In this document: in pieces, positions 8,011 to 15,844 of the stretch
Numbering within the stretch: position 1 is the stretch's first letter
Layout: the number at the start of each line of letters is the position of its first letter
DNA from: an uncultured Oscillospiraceae bacterium
GTDB taxonomy: Bacteria; Bacillota_A; Clostridia; Oscillospirales; Oscillospiraceae
NCBI GenBank assembly: GCA_900754605.1
Contig: CAAEDK010000304.1
Location: 1-22,834, forward strand
Direction: 5' to 3'
DNA length: 22,834 nt
Program-made: the position numbers and the translations under genes
The notes under the pieces: generated by a model
The model's database searches: none
Told to the model about the DNA's origin: nothing
What the model saw: the letters and a program-made list of their open reading frames with translations, nothing else

Positions 8011-8855
8011 TATTGCTTCTTACGGGCCAAGAAGGTGATCAGGAACCACACCGCCAGGTATAGTGTAATGGCCGCACCGGCGGAGGAACCCACATAGTAA
8101 GAGGTCATCAGCCCCGCGATTCCGGCCAGCACCGCCCCCAACAGAGAAACTAGATGGTACTGGAACATGGTTTTGGATACGTTCCGGGCCGCCGCCGCGG
8201 GCAGAACCAGCAGGGAGTTGATGACCAGCAATCCCACCCAGGTCATGGACACCGTCACCACCACAGCGATGGCGATGGAAAATACCGTCTCCTGCCAGAA
8301 TACCTTCACCCCCCGGCTGTCCGCCAGGGCGGGGTGGACTGCGGAGAGCATCAGCTGGTTGAAGGACAGCCCCCACAAAATCAGCACCACCAGTAGGATC
8401 CCCGCCAGCAGGGCGATCTTCTCCGGCTCCACGGAGAGGATGTCGCCGATGAGCAGGCTGTTGAACTTGGTAAAAGAGCGCCCGCCCAGCGTGGAAAGGA
8501 AGATGCCCAGGGCCACCGCTGTGGAGGAAAACACCCCGATCACTGTGTCACTGGCCAGGGCAGAGCGGCGGCGCACCAAATTGAACAGCAGGGCGAACAC
8601 TACCGCAAAGAGGACCGCCGCCCAGGTGGGCTCGTTGAAGCCGCAGATGGCCCCAATGGCCATACCGGTAAAGGCGGAGTGTCCCAAGGCATCGGAGAAA
8701 AAGGACATCCGGCTGTGAACCACCATGGTGGACAGCACGCCGAACAGGGGCGAGATGACCAGCACCGCCAGCAGCGCGTTTTTCATAAAGTACATGGATC
8801 CGGGCTGGGCCCAGTCAAATGGCAGCAGATCCACCAACGCATACCAAAGCTCCAT
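8010..8855 (-). CDS. znuB: zinc/manganese-type ABC transporter permease
   Basis: The membrane subunit of an ABC-3 family metal importer, 281 residues with about eight hydrophobic segments. Family features are SRMSFFSDALGHSAFTG (about 48-64), the coupling region that contacts the ATPase, and later DSRGVKVFW and TWVGLLVINSLLVLPAAAARNV. Its ATG (8855) shares one base with the TGA of the ATPase gene (TGATG), so translation is coupled. It is the last gene of the znuA-znuC-znuB operon. Zinc rather than manganese is suggested by the partner binding protein. Confidence 0.92.
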   Translation of the reverse strand: MELWYALVDLLPFDWAQPGSMYFMKNALLAVLVISPLFGVLSTMVVHSRMSFFSDALGHSAFTGMAIGAICGFNEPTWAAVLFAVVFALLFNLVRRRSALASDTVIGVFSSTAVALGIFLSTLGGRSFTKFNSLLIGDILSVEPEKIALLAGILLVVLILWGLSFNQLMLSAVHPALADSRGVKVFWQETVFSIAIAVVVTVSMTWVGLLVINSLLVLPAAAARNVSKTMFQYHLVSLLGAVLAGIAGLMTSYYVGSSAGAAITLYLAVWFLITFLARKKQ

Positions 8856-9658
8856 CAGTCCTCGCCTCCCTTCCCCATCCTTAGATGGAAGGTCTCATAA
8901 AACTCCGGCGAGGAGGTGACCTCCTCCGGCGTTCCCATGCGAAGCACCCGCTTGTTCAGCAGAATCACCTTGTCGGCAAACTGCCCCAGGGTGGCAAAAT
9001 CATGGGTAGACAGCAGGATGGACAGGTCATACTCCGTCCGCAGCTCGTCCAGCATCTCCAGCAGCTGGTGCTCTCCCTCGATGTCCACGCCGGACAGAGG
9101 CTCATCCAGGACCAGAATATGAGGTACTGGCTCCAGGGCCAGTGCCAGCAGCACCCTCTGGAGCTGCCCTCCGGACAGTCCCCCCATCGGCTTATCCAGC
9201 AGGTCGCCGCCATGGACCCGCTCCAGGCTGCGGCGGCAGCGCTCCCGGTACTTTCCGGGGATGGGCAGGCACACCGGCCATCGGGCGGTGGCGGCGGTAA
9301 AAAAGTCCAGCACCGACACCGGGTCCCCCCGGTCGAAGCTGGGGGACTGTGGCACATATCCAATGAGGGGCCGAGTCCCCCCCATGACCGTCCCATCAGC
9401 CAGCCGAATAGCAGGCCCACCCGCCGGAGCAAAGGTGATGCTCCCGGAGTAGGGCAGCTGGCCCAGGATGCTGCGGAATAGGGTGGACTTGCCTGCCCCG
9501 TTGGGGCCAATCAGAGCAGTGATCTCCCCGCAGTGGAGGTGGAAGGACACATCCTCCAGAATCTCCTCCCCCTGAATACGGACGTTCAGGCCCTCCAGCT
9601 TTAGACAGCAGGAGTCCCCGCACCCGCCGGACATCTTTCCGTGCTTGAGTTTTCTCAT
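8855..9658 (-). CDS. znuC: metal ABC transporter ATP-binding protein
   Basis: The cytoplasmic ATPase driving the metal importer, 267 residues. Walker A GPNGAGKST (51-59), Q-loop at Q104, signature LSGGQ (161-165), Walker B ILVLDEP (181-187) and switch H219 (STHD) are all intact. An N-terminal extension before the ABC fold carries GGCGDSCC with Cys13, Cys17 and Cys18, a possible metal site beyond the core fold. Its ATG overlaps the stop of the binding-protein gene as ATGA, and its own stop overlaps the permease start, so the three subunits are made together. Confidence 0.93.
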   Translation of the reverse strand: MRKLKHGKMSGGCGDSCCLKLEGLNVRIQGEEILEDVSFHLHCGEITALIGPNGAGKSTLFRSILGQLPYSGSITFAPAGGPAIRLADGTVMGGTRPLIGYVPQSPSFDRGDPVSVLDFFTAATARWPVCLPIPGKYRERCRRSLERVHGGDLLDKPMGGLSGGQLQRVLLALALEPVPHILVLDEPLSGVDIEGEHQLLEMLDELRTEYDLSILLSTHDFATLGQFADKVILLNKRVLRMGTPEEVTSSPEFYETFHLRMGKGGED

Positions 9659-10623
9659 CGAATCACTTCTTCCCCGGCAAATCCGTTTACCACGGCGGTC
9701 ACATTATCCGCCAGCACTGTATAGTAGTCGGACAGAGTCCCATCCTCCGGTCCGTCCATACACATGGACAGCTGGGCCACGGCGCACCCTGTCTCCCGGG
9801 CGATGGCCTGAGCAGTGGCGTCGGAGCCGTTGATTTCAGCAAAGATCACTGGCAGGCTATATTCCTTTACAAGTCCTGTGATCTCGTTGATTTCTTTGGC
9901 AGATGCCTCGCTTCCCTCCTCCTCCTCGATGGAGGCCAACAGGGGCAGGTCGAAGGCCTCGGCGAAATAGCGGAACCCGTCGTGGAAGGTGATCAGGCCG
10001 CCGATCTCAACCCCAGCAGCCTCCTCCGCCTCCCGGATCATATCCTGAAGAGCGGAGTCCCAGGTGTAGAGCAGAGCAGCCTGCCCCGCAGCGTTCTCCT
10101 CATACTCCTCCGCGTGCTCTGGGTCCGCCTGGGAGAGGCCGTCTCTGATGTTGCACACCATCCGCTCCATATTCTCCGGGTCCATCCAGTAGTGGGGATC
10201 GAAGTGGTCGTGGTCGTCCTCCTCCGCCCCGTCCTGGTGGACGTGGCCCTCGCTCTCCAGAAGGTCGATCCCGGCAGAACAGTCGATGACCGGGGCACTG
10301 GAGGCGGCCAGAGCGTCCTCCATAAACTCCTCCATACCAGCACCGTTCAGGGCCACCACGTCGGCCCCCTCCAGCTTCTTCATGTCCCCTACGGTAAGGG
10401 TATAATCGTGGAGGCAGGACACTGCCCCCGTCTCCAGCCGGAGGACGGAGACGCCCTCCACCCCATCTGCCACAGATCTGGCTGCCAGATAGACCGGATA
10501 GGTAGAGGCCAGCACAGTCAGGCGTGCCTCCTCCTCATCCGTTCCGCCGGACGCAGTGGAAGCGCAGCCCGGCAGCAACAGAGACATAAGGGTAAAAAGA
10601 GCCAATGCGGCGCGTTTCTTCAT
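9655..10623 (-). CDS. znuA: zinc-binding lipoprotein of ABC importer
   Basis: The extracytoplasmic metal-binding lipoprotein (cluster A-1/ZnuA family), 322 residues from ATG 10623. The signal ends at lipobox LPGC with lipidated C20. Probable metal ligands are H72 (CLHDYTL), H144 (FDPHYWMDP) and H214 (ITFHDGF), with a fourth acidic ligand near E263 (FAEINGSD). A His/Asp-rich loop at 127-144 is typical of zinc rather than manganese proteins. An in-frame upstream start at 10689 would place a non-signal extension before MKKR and is rejected; AAAGGAAA lies before ATG 10623. It heads the znu operon and has a clear promoter. No Zur-type repeat was identified, so zinc control is inferred. Confidence 0.93.
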   Translation of the reverse strand: MKKRAALALFTLMSLLLPGCASTASGGTDEEEARLTVLASTYPVYLAARSVADGVEGVSVLRLETGAVSCLHDYTLTVGDMKKLEGADVVALNGAGMEEFMEDALAASSAPVIDCSAGIDLLESEGHVHQDGAEEDDHDHFDPHYWMDPENMERMVCNIRDGLSQADPEHAEEYEENAAGQAALLYTWDSALQDMIREAEEAAGVEIGGLITFHDGFRYFAEAFDLPLLASIEEEEGSEASAKEINEITGLVKEYSLPVIFAEINGSDATAQAIARETGCAVAQLSMCMDGPEDGTLSDYYTVLADNVTAVVNGFAGEEVIR

Positions 10624-10759
10624 CGCTGTATTTCCTTTCTCCGGGGCCTGGTCCTCTGCGCATCCCCTCACCCACAGGGCCAGGAACAAGCAAAGACACC
10701 TCCGCCCGGAACCACAAAATTGGATCGTGCGTTCTTTGTTTAGGCTTCAGAACCTTAAT

Positions 10760-10788
10760 AGTATATCGTTTTTTCCCCTCAGTGTAAA
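10760..10788 (-). promoter_or_regulatory. znu operon promoter, TTTACA-17-TATACT
   Basis: On the minus strand -35 TTTACA (10788-10783) and -10 TATACT (10765-10760) are 17 bp apart. Transcription would begin near 10753, with a leader of about 130 nt to znuA. The leader has a CCTGG/CCAGG pairing but no riboswitch I can name. Confidence 0.75.
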
Positions 10789-10800
10789 GACAGAACAGCC

Positions 10801-10828
10801 AAAAAACGGCCGCAAAAGCGGCCGTTTT
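10801..10828. terminator. terminator of the vanW-to-coaD operon
   Basis: AAAACGGCCGC (10803-10813) pairs with GCGGCCGTTTT (10818-10828) around a 4-nt loop. On the minus strand the stem runs into TTTTTT. It separates the operon end at 10872 from the znu promoter. Confidence 0.88.
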
Positions 10829-10871
10829 GGATCTGTCCAACGGTTGGAGGTGTCGGAGGTATACCCTTCTC

Positions 10872-11402
10872 TCAGTCCTCGTCTGCCGCTGCGTCGTACA
10901 TGGGACGGGTGCTCCCACCGGCGGATGGCTGGATACCCAAGGCAGCGCTGGCTGCCGCACGGAAACGAGAACGGGACTTTTTGATCTCATCGTACGCTTC
11001 TGCCACCGCTTCTTCTGTGCGGCGCAGGGCGTCTTCGCAGTAGTCATTGGCAGAACGCTTCAGCTCTCGGCTGCGATCCTCTGCCTGCTGCATCAGTTCA
11101 TTGGCTCGCTGGCGGGCCTGGAGGAGGATACTCTCCTCGGCCAGCAGCTGTTTGGCCTTCTCCTCCGCCTGGCGGCGGATAGCATCCGCCTCCCGCTTGG
11201 CAGAGGCAATCATATCCGCCCGGCTGGCCATCAGCTTCTTAGCCTCGGACAGTTCCACCGGGAACTGTGCCCGGATATCATCGATCAGGTCCAGAGCACG
11301 GTCCCGCTCAATCATACATTTATCACTGGATAAAGGCACGTTCTTGGCCTCATCCACCATATCGAACAGCATATCCAGCAGTTCTTCCACACCGCTTGCC
11401 AT
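10872..11402 (-). CDS. coiled-coil protein downstream of coaD, unknown function
   Basis: A 176-residue protein with a long charged helix from about 50 to 140 rich in Ala, Glu, Arg and Gln (AKREADAIRRQAEEKAKQLL), predicted to form a coiled coil. The N-terminus (EELLDMLFDMVDEA) is a short helix. There is no membrane segment or signal. Such proteins are often labelled as ATP-synthase b/E-like subunits because of the coiled coil, but no other ATPase gene is present and I would not call it one. It starts 4 bp after the coaD stop, so it belongs to the operon and is its last gene. DivIVA-like scaffolding is another possibility; the function is unknown. Confidence 0.8.
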   Translation of the reverse strand: MASGVEELLDMLFDMVDEAKNVPLSSDKCMIERDRALDLIDDIRAQFPVELSEAKKLMASRADMIASAKREADAIRRQAEEKAKQLLAEESILLQARQRANELMQQAEDRSRELKRSANDYCEDALRRTEEAVAEAYDEIKKSRSRFRAAASAALGIQPSAGGSTRPMYDAAADED

Positions 11403-11405
11403 GGG

Positions 11406-11903
11406 TCAAACCTTCCCTTCCTGCAATTCTTTCATGCGCCGATTCACGTCCTCCACGATCTCCCGGGGAAGGAAATCCCCCAGATTGGCCCCGTACCGGG
11501 CCATCTCCTTGACGATAGTGGAGCTGAGATAGGTATATTTTTCGCTGGAGGCCAGGAACATGGTCTCCAAACCGGGGTTCAGCTTACGGTTAATGACCGC
11601 CATCTGGACCTCCTGCTCAAAGTCGGAGACGGCCCGCAGCCCCTTGACCACCACATGGGCCCGGCGCCGCTTGGCATAGGCAGCCAGCAGCCCGTCAGAG
11701 TAGTCTACCTCCACATTCGGGAACCGGGCCGTCGCCTTTTTCAGCAGTTCTACCCGCTCCTCCGGAGTAAACATCCCCTGTTTTTTGGAGTTGATCATCA
11801 CACAGACAATCAGCCGGTCAAAGCAGGCGGCCGCCCGCTTGATGATGTTCAGATGCCCCAGCGTCACTGGATCAAAGCTGCCGGGATAGATCGCAATTTT
11901 CAT
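11406..11903 (-). CDS. coaD: phosphopantetheine adenylyltransferase
   Basis: Transfers AMP from ATP to 4'-phosphopantetheine, the penultimate step of coenzyme A synthesis. At 165 residues it has the normal length. The nucleotidyltransferase motif GSFDPVTLGH at 8-17 includes the conserved His17, and the second motif YLSSTIVKE near 125-133 corresponds to the family's ISSTxVR. The start overlaps the rsmD stop as ATGA (11903/11900), so the two are coupled as in many Firmicutes. Confidence 0.97.
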   Translation of the reverse strand: MKIAIYPGSFDPVTLGHLNIIKRAAACFDRLIVCVMINSKKQGMFTPEERVELLKKATARFPNVEVDYSDGLLAAYAKRRRAHVVVKGLRAVSDFEQEVQMAVINRKLNPGLETMFLASSEKYTYLSSTIVKEMARYGANLGDFLPREIVEDVNRRMKELQEGKV

Positions 11904-12460
11904 CGGCGGTCCTCTCTTCCCAAGTGTCGGTATACGGTCAGCTTGATCTTTCCATACCGGTACTCTTTTCCCCGCTCGTAGGGGGCTGCCAAGGTGGGCA
12001 GTTCCTGCTCCAGGGGACTTTCGCAGACCATTATACCATGTTCCCGAAGAATGTCAAATGCGGATACGGTCTCAACCGCCTTTTCCAGCGCCCCGGTGAG
12101 GTAGGGCGGATCCAGGAAAATCACATCAAACTTCTCCCGGCAAGACATGAGAAAGGAGATGGAATCTGCCTGGACCACCTGGGCCTGCTGGGACAGTCCG
12201 GTCAGTTTCAGGTTCTCCCGTACCAGGGCCGCCGCATCACGCCGCTGATCCACAAAGGTACACCGGGCCGCTCCTCTGGACAGGGCCTCAATACCCAGCT
12301 GCCCCGTTCCCGCAAACAAATCCAGCACCTGCCGCCCGGGCAGTTCAAACTGGACGATATTGAACAGGGCCTCCTTCACCCGGTCTGTGGTGGGCCGGGT
12401 CTCCATCCCCTGCAGTTCCTTCAAACGCCGCCCGCGGGCGGTCCCTGAGATCACGCGCAT
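11900..12460 (-). CDS. rsmD: 16S rRNA (guanine-966-N2)-methyltransferase
   Basis: Methylates G966 (E. coli numbering) of 16S rRNA using S-adenosylmethionine. In 186 residues, the N-terminal MRVISGTARGRRL is characteristic, the SAM-binding loop is VLDLFAGTGQLGIEAL (45-60), and the N6/N2-methyltransferase motif DPPY is at 117-120. The ribosome site AGGAGGG is built from the end of a period-7 repeat that also contains the uvrC stop. It is followed by coaD with a 4-bp overlap. Confidence 0.95.
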   Translation of the reverse strand: MRVISGTARGRRLKELQGMETRPTTDRVKEALFNIVQFELPGRQVLDLFAGTGQLGIEALSRGAARCTFVDQRRDAAALVRENLKLTGLSQQAQVVQADSISFLMSCREKFDVIFLDPPYLTGALEKAVETVSAFDILREHGIMVCESPLEQELPTLAAPYERGKEYRYGKIKLTVYRHLGREDRR

Positions 12461-12472
12461 ATCTGCGTCCCT

Positions 12473-12500
12473 CCTAATTCCTAATTCCTAATTTCTAACT
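12473..12500 (-). repeat. period-7 tandem repeat between uvrC and rsmD
   Basis: On the minus strand AATTAGG occurs three times exactly (12493-12473), preceded by a degenerate fourth copy (12500-12494) inside the last uvrC codons. Because 7 is not a multiple of 3, the TAG in each copy falls in a different frame, so all three frames are closed. The last copy runs into the rsmD ribosome site. Confidence 0.85.
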
Positions 12501-14311
12501 TCCCGAAAATACTGAAAGACCGCCTGTGCGGTGTTCTTCGGAACCACCTGCTCCAGCTCCTCCAGTGTGGCCTCCCGGATGGCCTTGACACTTTTAAAGT
12601 GCTTGATCAGCTGGCTGCGGCGCTTCTCTCCCACCCCAGGAATCTTGTCCAGCACAGAGCCCTGGACCCGCCCCTTCCGCTGCTGCCGGTTGAACTCGAT
12701 GGCGAAGCGGTGGGTCTCCTCTTGGATCTGGCCGATGAGGGCAAACACCGCCGGGATGGCTTGGATCCCAATCTCCCGCCCATCAGGGGCAACCAGGGCC
12801 CGGGTCCGGTGGCGTTCATCCTTCACCATACCGAAGGCGGGGATGTCCAGCCCCATGGTCTCCAACACCCGGCAGGCCGCCCGCACATGGTTCTCGCCGC
12901 CGTCGATGAGGAGCAGGTCGGGCCGGGTATTGAACTTCTCGTCCCCGTCCAGATACCGGCGGAAGCGCCGGGTGAGCACCTGCTCCATGGAGGCGTAGTC
13001 GTCCGGCCCATCCAAATCTTTCAGCTTGAAGTGGCGATAATCTCGCTTCAGCGGGCGTCCATTCTCAAAAACCACCATAGAGGCTACGATATCGTCAGAT
13101 CCGGTGTTGGAGATGTCATAGGACTCCATCCGCCGGGGCGCCTCAGGCAGGCCCAGCATCCTCCCCAGTGCCTCCAGCAGCTTATTTTGCCGCTCTTCCC
13201 GGGTGGTGGCCCGCTCCACCTCCTCTGCTGCATTCTGGTTGGCCAGTCGGATCAGATCCATTTTCGCCCCCCTCTGGGGGGTGACCAACTCCACCCGGCT
13301 GCCCACCTGCTCAGACAGCATCCGGGTGAGGGGGACCTGGTCGGCCAGCTCGCAGGGCAGCAGGATCTGACGGGGCAGGCGGGTGCGGCCCCCGTAGTAC
13401 TCCCGCACCAGGGAGGACAGGATTTCCTCCTCGTCCTCCTCCACCGGGGTCTCCAGCAGCTCCATATCCTTGGCCGCCAGATCCCCGTCCACATAGTGAA
13501 GCACCACAAAGCAGCTCTTGGCCGCTCCCCGGAAAAAGCCGGTGACGTCGGTGTCCGCCAAGGAACCGGCCACCACTTTCTGCCGGGCCCCCAGCAGTTC
13601 GATGGCCCGGAGCCTGTCCCGCAGCTGGGCTGCCTGCTCAAACCGCAGCTCCTCCGCGGCCTGCTCCATCTCCGCAGTCAGGTCCGCTTTGACCTCCTTG
13701 AACCGCCCTTCCAGCAGGGAGACCGCTTGGCGGATGGCTTCCTCATGCTGCTCTTTCATCTCCGCAGAGCGGCAGTAACCATCACACTTTCCCATATGGA
13801 AGTTCAGGCAGGGGCGCTCCTTCCCAATGTCCCGGGGAAACTTCTTCCGGCAGGAGGGCAGGCGCAGGGCGGTGCGCAGAGCGTCCAGGATCCCCTGGGT
13901 GCTGTGGCGGCTTCCGTAGGGGCCGAAGTACCGGGCACCGTCCTCCGCCACCCGGCCCGCCAGGGAGAATTGGGGATACTCCTCCCCGCTCAGACGGATA
14001 TAGGGATAGCCCTTGTCGTCCTTCAATAGGATATTGTACCGGGGCTGGTGCCGCTTGATGAGGGAGTTTTCCAGGATCAGGGCCTCAAACTCACTGTCAG
14101 CAATGATGACGTCAAAGTGATCGATCTGAGACACCATGGCTCTGGTCTTTTCTGTGTGAGCAGCCAAATTGGCAAAATACTGGCTCACCCGATTCTTCAG
14201 AGCCTTGGCCTTGCCCACATAGATGACCTCGCTCTGGGCATTCTGCATGATGTATACCCCTGGCTTAAGAGGCAGGCTGTGGGCTTTTTCTTTCAATTCA
14301 TCAAAGGTCAT
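12488..14311 (-). CDS. uvrC: excinuclease ABC subunit C
   Basis: The dual-incision nuclease of nucleotide excision repair, acting with UvrA and UvrB on damaged DNA. At 607 residues it is full length. It has a GIY-YIG nuclease domain at about 14-95 (GVYIMQNAQSEVIYVGKAKA), a Cys cluster near 150-180, a UVR (UvrB-binding) motif at about 204-240, an RNase H-like 5'-nuclease domain (SYDISNTGSDDIVASMVVFE and LLLIDGGENH), and C-terminal helix-hairpin-helix motifs from about 560 (LDKIPGVGEKRRSQLIKHF). It lies 18 bp after vanW and 27 bp before rsmD, so it is part of the same transcript. Confidence 0.97.
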   Translation of the reverse strand: MTFDELKEKAHSLPLKPGVYIMQNAQSEVIYVGKAKALKNRVSQYFANLAAHTEKTRAMVSQIDHFDVIIADSEFEALILENSLIKRHQPRYNILLKDDKGYPYIRLSGEEYPQFSLAGRVAEDGARYFGPYGSRHSTQGILDALRTALRLPSCRKKFPRDIGKERPCLNFHMGKCDGYCRSAEMKEQHEEAIRQAVSLLEGRFKEVKADLTAEMEQAAEELRFEQAAQLRDRLRAIELLGARQKVVAGSLADTDVTGFFRGAAKSCFVVLHYVDGDLAAKDMELLETPVEEDEEEILSSLVREYYGGRTRLPRQILLPCELADQVPLTRMLSEQVGSRVELVTPQRGAKMDLIRLANQNAAEEVERATTREERQNKLLEALGRMLGLPEAPRRMESYDISNTGSDDIVASMVVFENGRPLKRDYRHFKLKDLDGPDDYASMEQVLTRRFRRYLDGDEKFNTRPDLLLIDGGENHVRAACRVLETMGLDIPAFGMVKDERHRTRALVAPDGREIGIQAIPAVFALIGQIQEETHRFAIEFNRQQRKGRVQGSVLDKIPGVGEKRRSQLIKHFKSVKAIREATLEELEQVVPKNTAQAVFQYFREVRN

Positions 14312-14329
14312 AGAGGCGCTGCATCCTCC

Positions 14330-15172
14330 TTACTCCGCATCCGGAAACGGGCCCTCCCCCTTCTCCAGCAGCGGGTTATACATCATGATGGCGTGATTCT
14401 CCGTCACAAGCTCGTCCCCCACCAACTCTCCAGTGGAGTCCAGCACCCGCCGGCGGATCACGTTGTGGCGGGTGTATCCGCCCCAGTACTCCCCCTGCAT
14501 CCGGTGCTCCGCCTGATAGATCTGATAGGTGTAGGGCTGGGGTCTGTCGGAGTACCACGCCCCCTCCAGATCCCGCTTTCCAACCTGGAGTGCCAGCCGG
14601 TAAGGGCGGTCCGTATCGTTACGGACCATCAGGTCCACATAGTTGTAGCAGCAGGTGGCCCCGCTCCCGAAGGGCTGGGTACGTCCGCTGTCCGGAAACA
14701 CGTCATAACCGTGGCGGTGCCGCTCCGTTACTGTGAGAGGGGTATGGAGGGTCATCCAGTAAATGAGATTCGCCAGCTGGCACAGCCCGCCCCCCACTGC
14801 AGAGGTCACCTGTCCATTTTTCAGCATCATCCCCTCCACATAACCTCTCCGACGGCTGGGATCGCCGATGCATTTCCAATAGGACAGGGTCTCTCCCGGC
14901 AGGAGGACCACTCCATCCAGCCGCTCCACCGCCAGACGCAGGTTATGCACCTTGTTCCGCTGCATCCACATATCCACGTCCTTCAGCTTTCGAAGCAGTG
15001 GAGTGCTGTGCCGGAAACAGAGGACCGGGCAGGGGAACTCCGGGCGGTGGCGGGCAAAGCGCACGCCCGAGGTGTGCCACCAGAGCCACCGCCGGGCACA
15101 GAAATACTGTTTCCCCAGCCTGAGACGCAGTTCGCCCCGCCGGGCAGGCTCTGACACAAACATCTGCTTCAT
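14330..15172 (-). CDS. VanW-family protein
   Basis: A 280-residue protein of the VanW family, named after a gene of unknown role in the vanB vancomycin-resistance cluster. The VanW core runs from about residue 75: LLPGETLSYWKCIGDPSRRR, GGGLCQLANLIYWM and HGYDVFPDSGRTQPFGSG are typical. There is no van gene nearby and no signal peptide, so this is a chromosomal housekeeping homologue and not evidence of glycopeptide resistance. ATG 15172 follows AAAGGAGGG by 8 nt. It is the first gene of the operon with uvrC, rsmD and coaD. Its biochemical function is unknown. Confidence 0.88.
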   Translation of the reverse strand: MKQMFVSEPARRGELRLRLGKQYFCARRWLWWHTSGVRFARHRPEFPCPVLCFRHSTPLLRKLKDVDMWMQRNKVHNLRLAVERLDGVVLLPGETLSYWKCIGDPSRRRGYVEGMMLKNGQVTSAVGGGLCQLANLIYWMTLHTPLTVTERHRHGYDVFPDSGRTQPFGSGATCCYNYVDLMVRNDTDRPYRLALQVGKRDLEGAWYSDRPQPYTYQIYQAEHRMQGEYWGGYTRHNVIRRRVLDSTGELVGDELVTENHAIMMYNPLLEKGEGPFPDAE

Positions 15173-15240
15173 CCGAATGTCCCTCCTTTGGAACGGAATG
15201 AGGAATTTTGAATGATCTGGATGAATCGAGGCCGCTGAAC

Positions 15241-15269
15241 ATACTCTGGTCTGTGCTTCTGTTGTTCAA
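15241..15269 (-). promoter_or_regulatory. possible promoter of the vanW-uvrC operon
   Basis: On the minus strand TTGAAC (15269-15264) and GAGTAT (15246-15241) are 17 bp apart, about 70 bp before vanW. The -10 is weak. Confidence 0.4.
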
Positions 15270-15290
15270 GATGTGCGCGTTTTGAATATC

Positions 15291-15319
15291 AAAAAAGGCG
15301 CCGCATGGCGGCGCCTTTT
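15291..15319. terminator. terminator after ptsH
   Basis: AAAAGGCGCCGC (15293-15304) pairs with GCGGCGCCTTTT (15308-15319) around a 3-nt loop, followed on the minus strand by TTTTTT. It ends the ptsH transcript. Confidence 0.88.
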
Positions 15320-15336
15320 CATTGTGCTTGGGAAAA

Positions 15337-15600
15337 TTACTCGGAAAAATCGGAGGAGATCATCTTGTACAGGGCCTCCACCGCTTCCTTTTCGTCGGGG
15401 CCGTCCGCAATCAGCTTGATGGGGGTGCCCTTCACGATGCCCAGGGACAGAACGCCCAGCAGGCTCTTCGCATTGACCTTCCGCTCGTCCTTCTCCACCC
15501 AGATCGCACTTTTGAACTCATTCGCCTTCTGGATAAAGAACGTGGCCGGTCTGGCATGCAGCCCAACCTGATTGTTCACGACCGCTTCCTGACTATACAT
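15337..15600 (-). CDS. ptsH: phosphocarrier protein HPr
   Basis: Carries phosphate from enzyme I to the sugar-specific PTS components and, when phosphorylated on Ser46 by HPr kinase, acts in carbon catabolite control. Starting at ATG 15600 (GGAGG 9 nt upstream) gives 87 residues and puts the active His exactly at 15 (NQVGLHARPA) and the regulatory serine exactly at 46 (NAKSLLGVLSLG). This confirms the start over the longer in-frame one at 15618. It is HPr rather than Crh because His15 is kept. It is monocistronic, without ptsI, with its own promoter and terminator. Confidence 0.94.
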   Translation of the reverse strand: MYSQEAVVNNQVGLHARPATFFIQKANEFKSAIWVEKDERKVNAKSLLGVLSLGIVKGTPIKLIADGPDEKEAVEALYKMISSDFSE

Positions 15601-15636
15601 ACAACCGTACCTCCGCACTCGTCATATTGTATTCTT

Positions 15637-15666
15637 AGCATAGCAGATAAATCCCGTCCTCGTCAA
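15637..15666 (-). promoter_or_regulatory. ptsH promoter, TTGACG-18-TATGCT
   Basis: On the minus strand -35 TTGACG (15666-15661) and -10 TATGCT (15642-15637) are 18 bp apart, with a TG extension before the -10. It gives a short leader before ATG 15600. The AT-rich sequence from 15667 to 15844 holds no further gene I can support. Confidence 0.72.
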
Positions 15667-15844
15667 TGACATTTTTCACAAATCTCTGTTTTTCGTTTGA
15701 AATTTATTACAGAGGAAATTGCATTTCGTCTTTTTGCATGATTTCATTTTCTCAAGAAGGAATTTTACAGTAAAAATGATGGCTTCTTCCTTTTGTCTAC
15801 TAATTCGAAACAAAACACGGGATTCTCTCCGGTCACATGGCAAT

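Noticed and set aside
10624..10753. Metal riboswitch in the znuA leader
   Set aside because: A CCTGG/CCAGG pairing exists, but no conserved manganese (yybP-ykoY) or cobalt/nickel core was seen.
12473..12500. CRISPR-like array
   Set aside because: The repeat unit is 7 bp with no spacers; it is a simple tandem repeat.
12599..14029. A 476-codon plus-strand ORF opposite uvrC
   Set aside because: GC-rich antisense shadow; uvrC is complete and intact on the minus strand.
14048..15154. A 368-codon plus-strand ORF opposite vanW and the start of uvrC
   Set aside because: Spans two real genes in antisense, with no ribosome site or known domain.
14330..15172. Glycopeptide resistance from a VanW homologue
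   Set aside because: No vanA/B ligase, vanH, vanX or two-component regulator is present; VanW alone is common in susceptible Clostridia.
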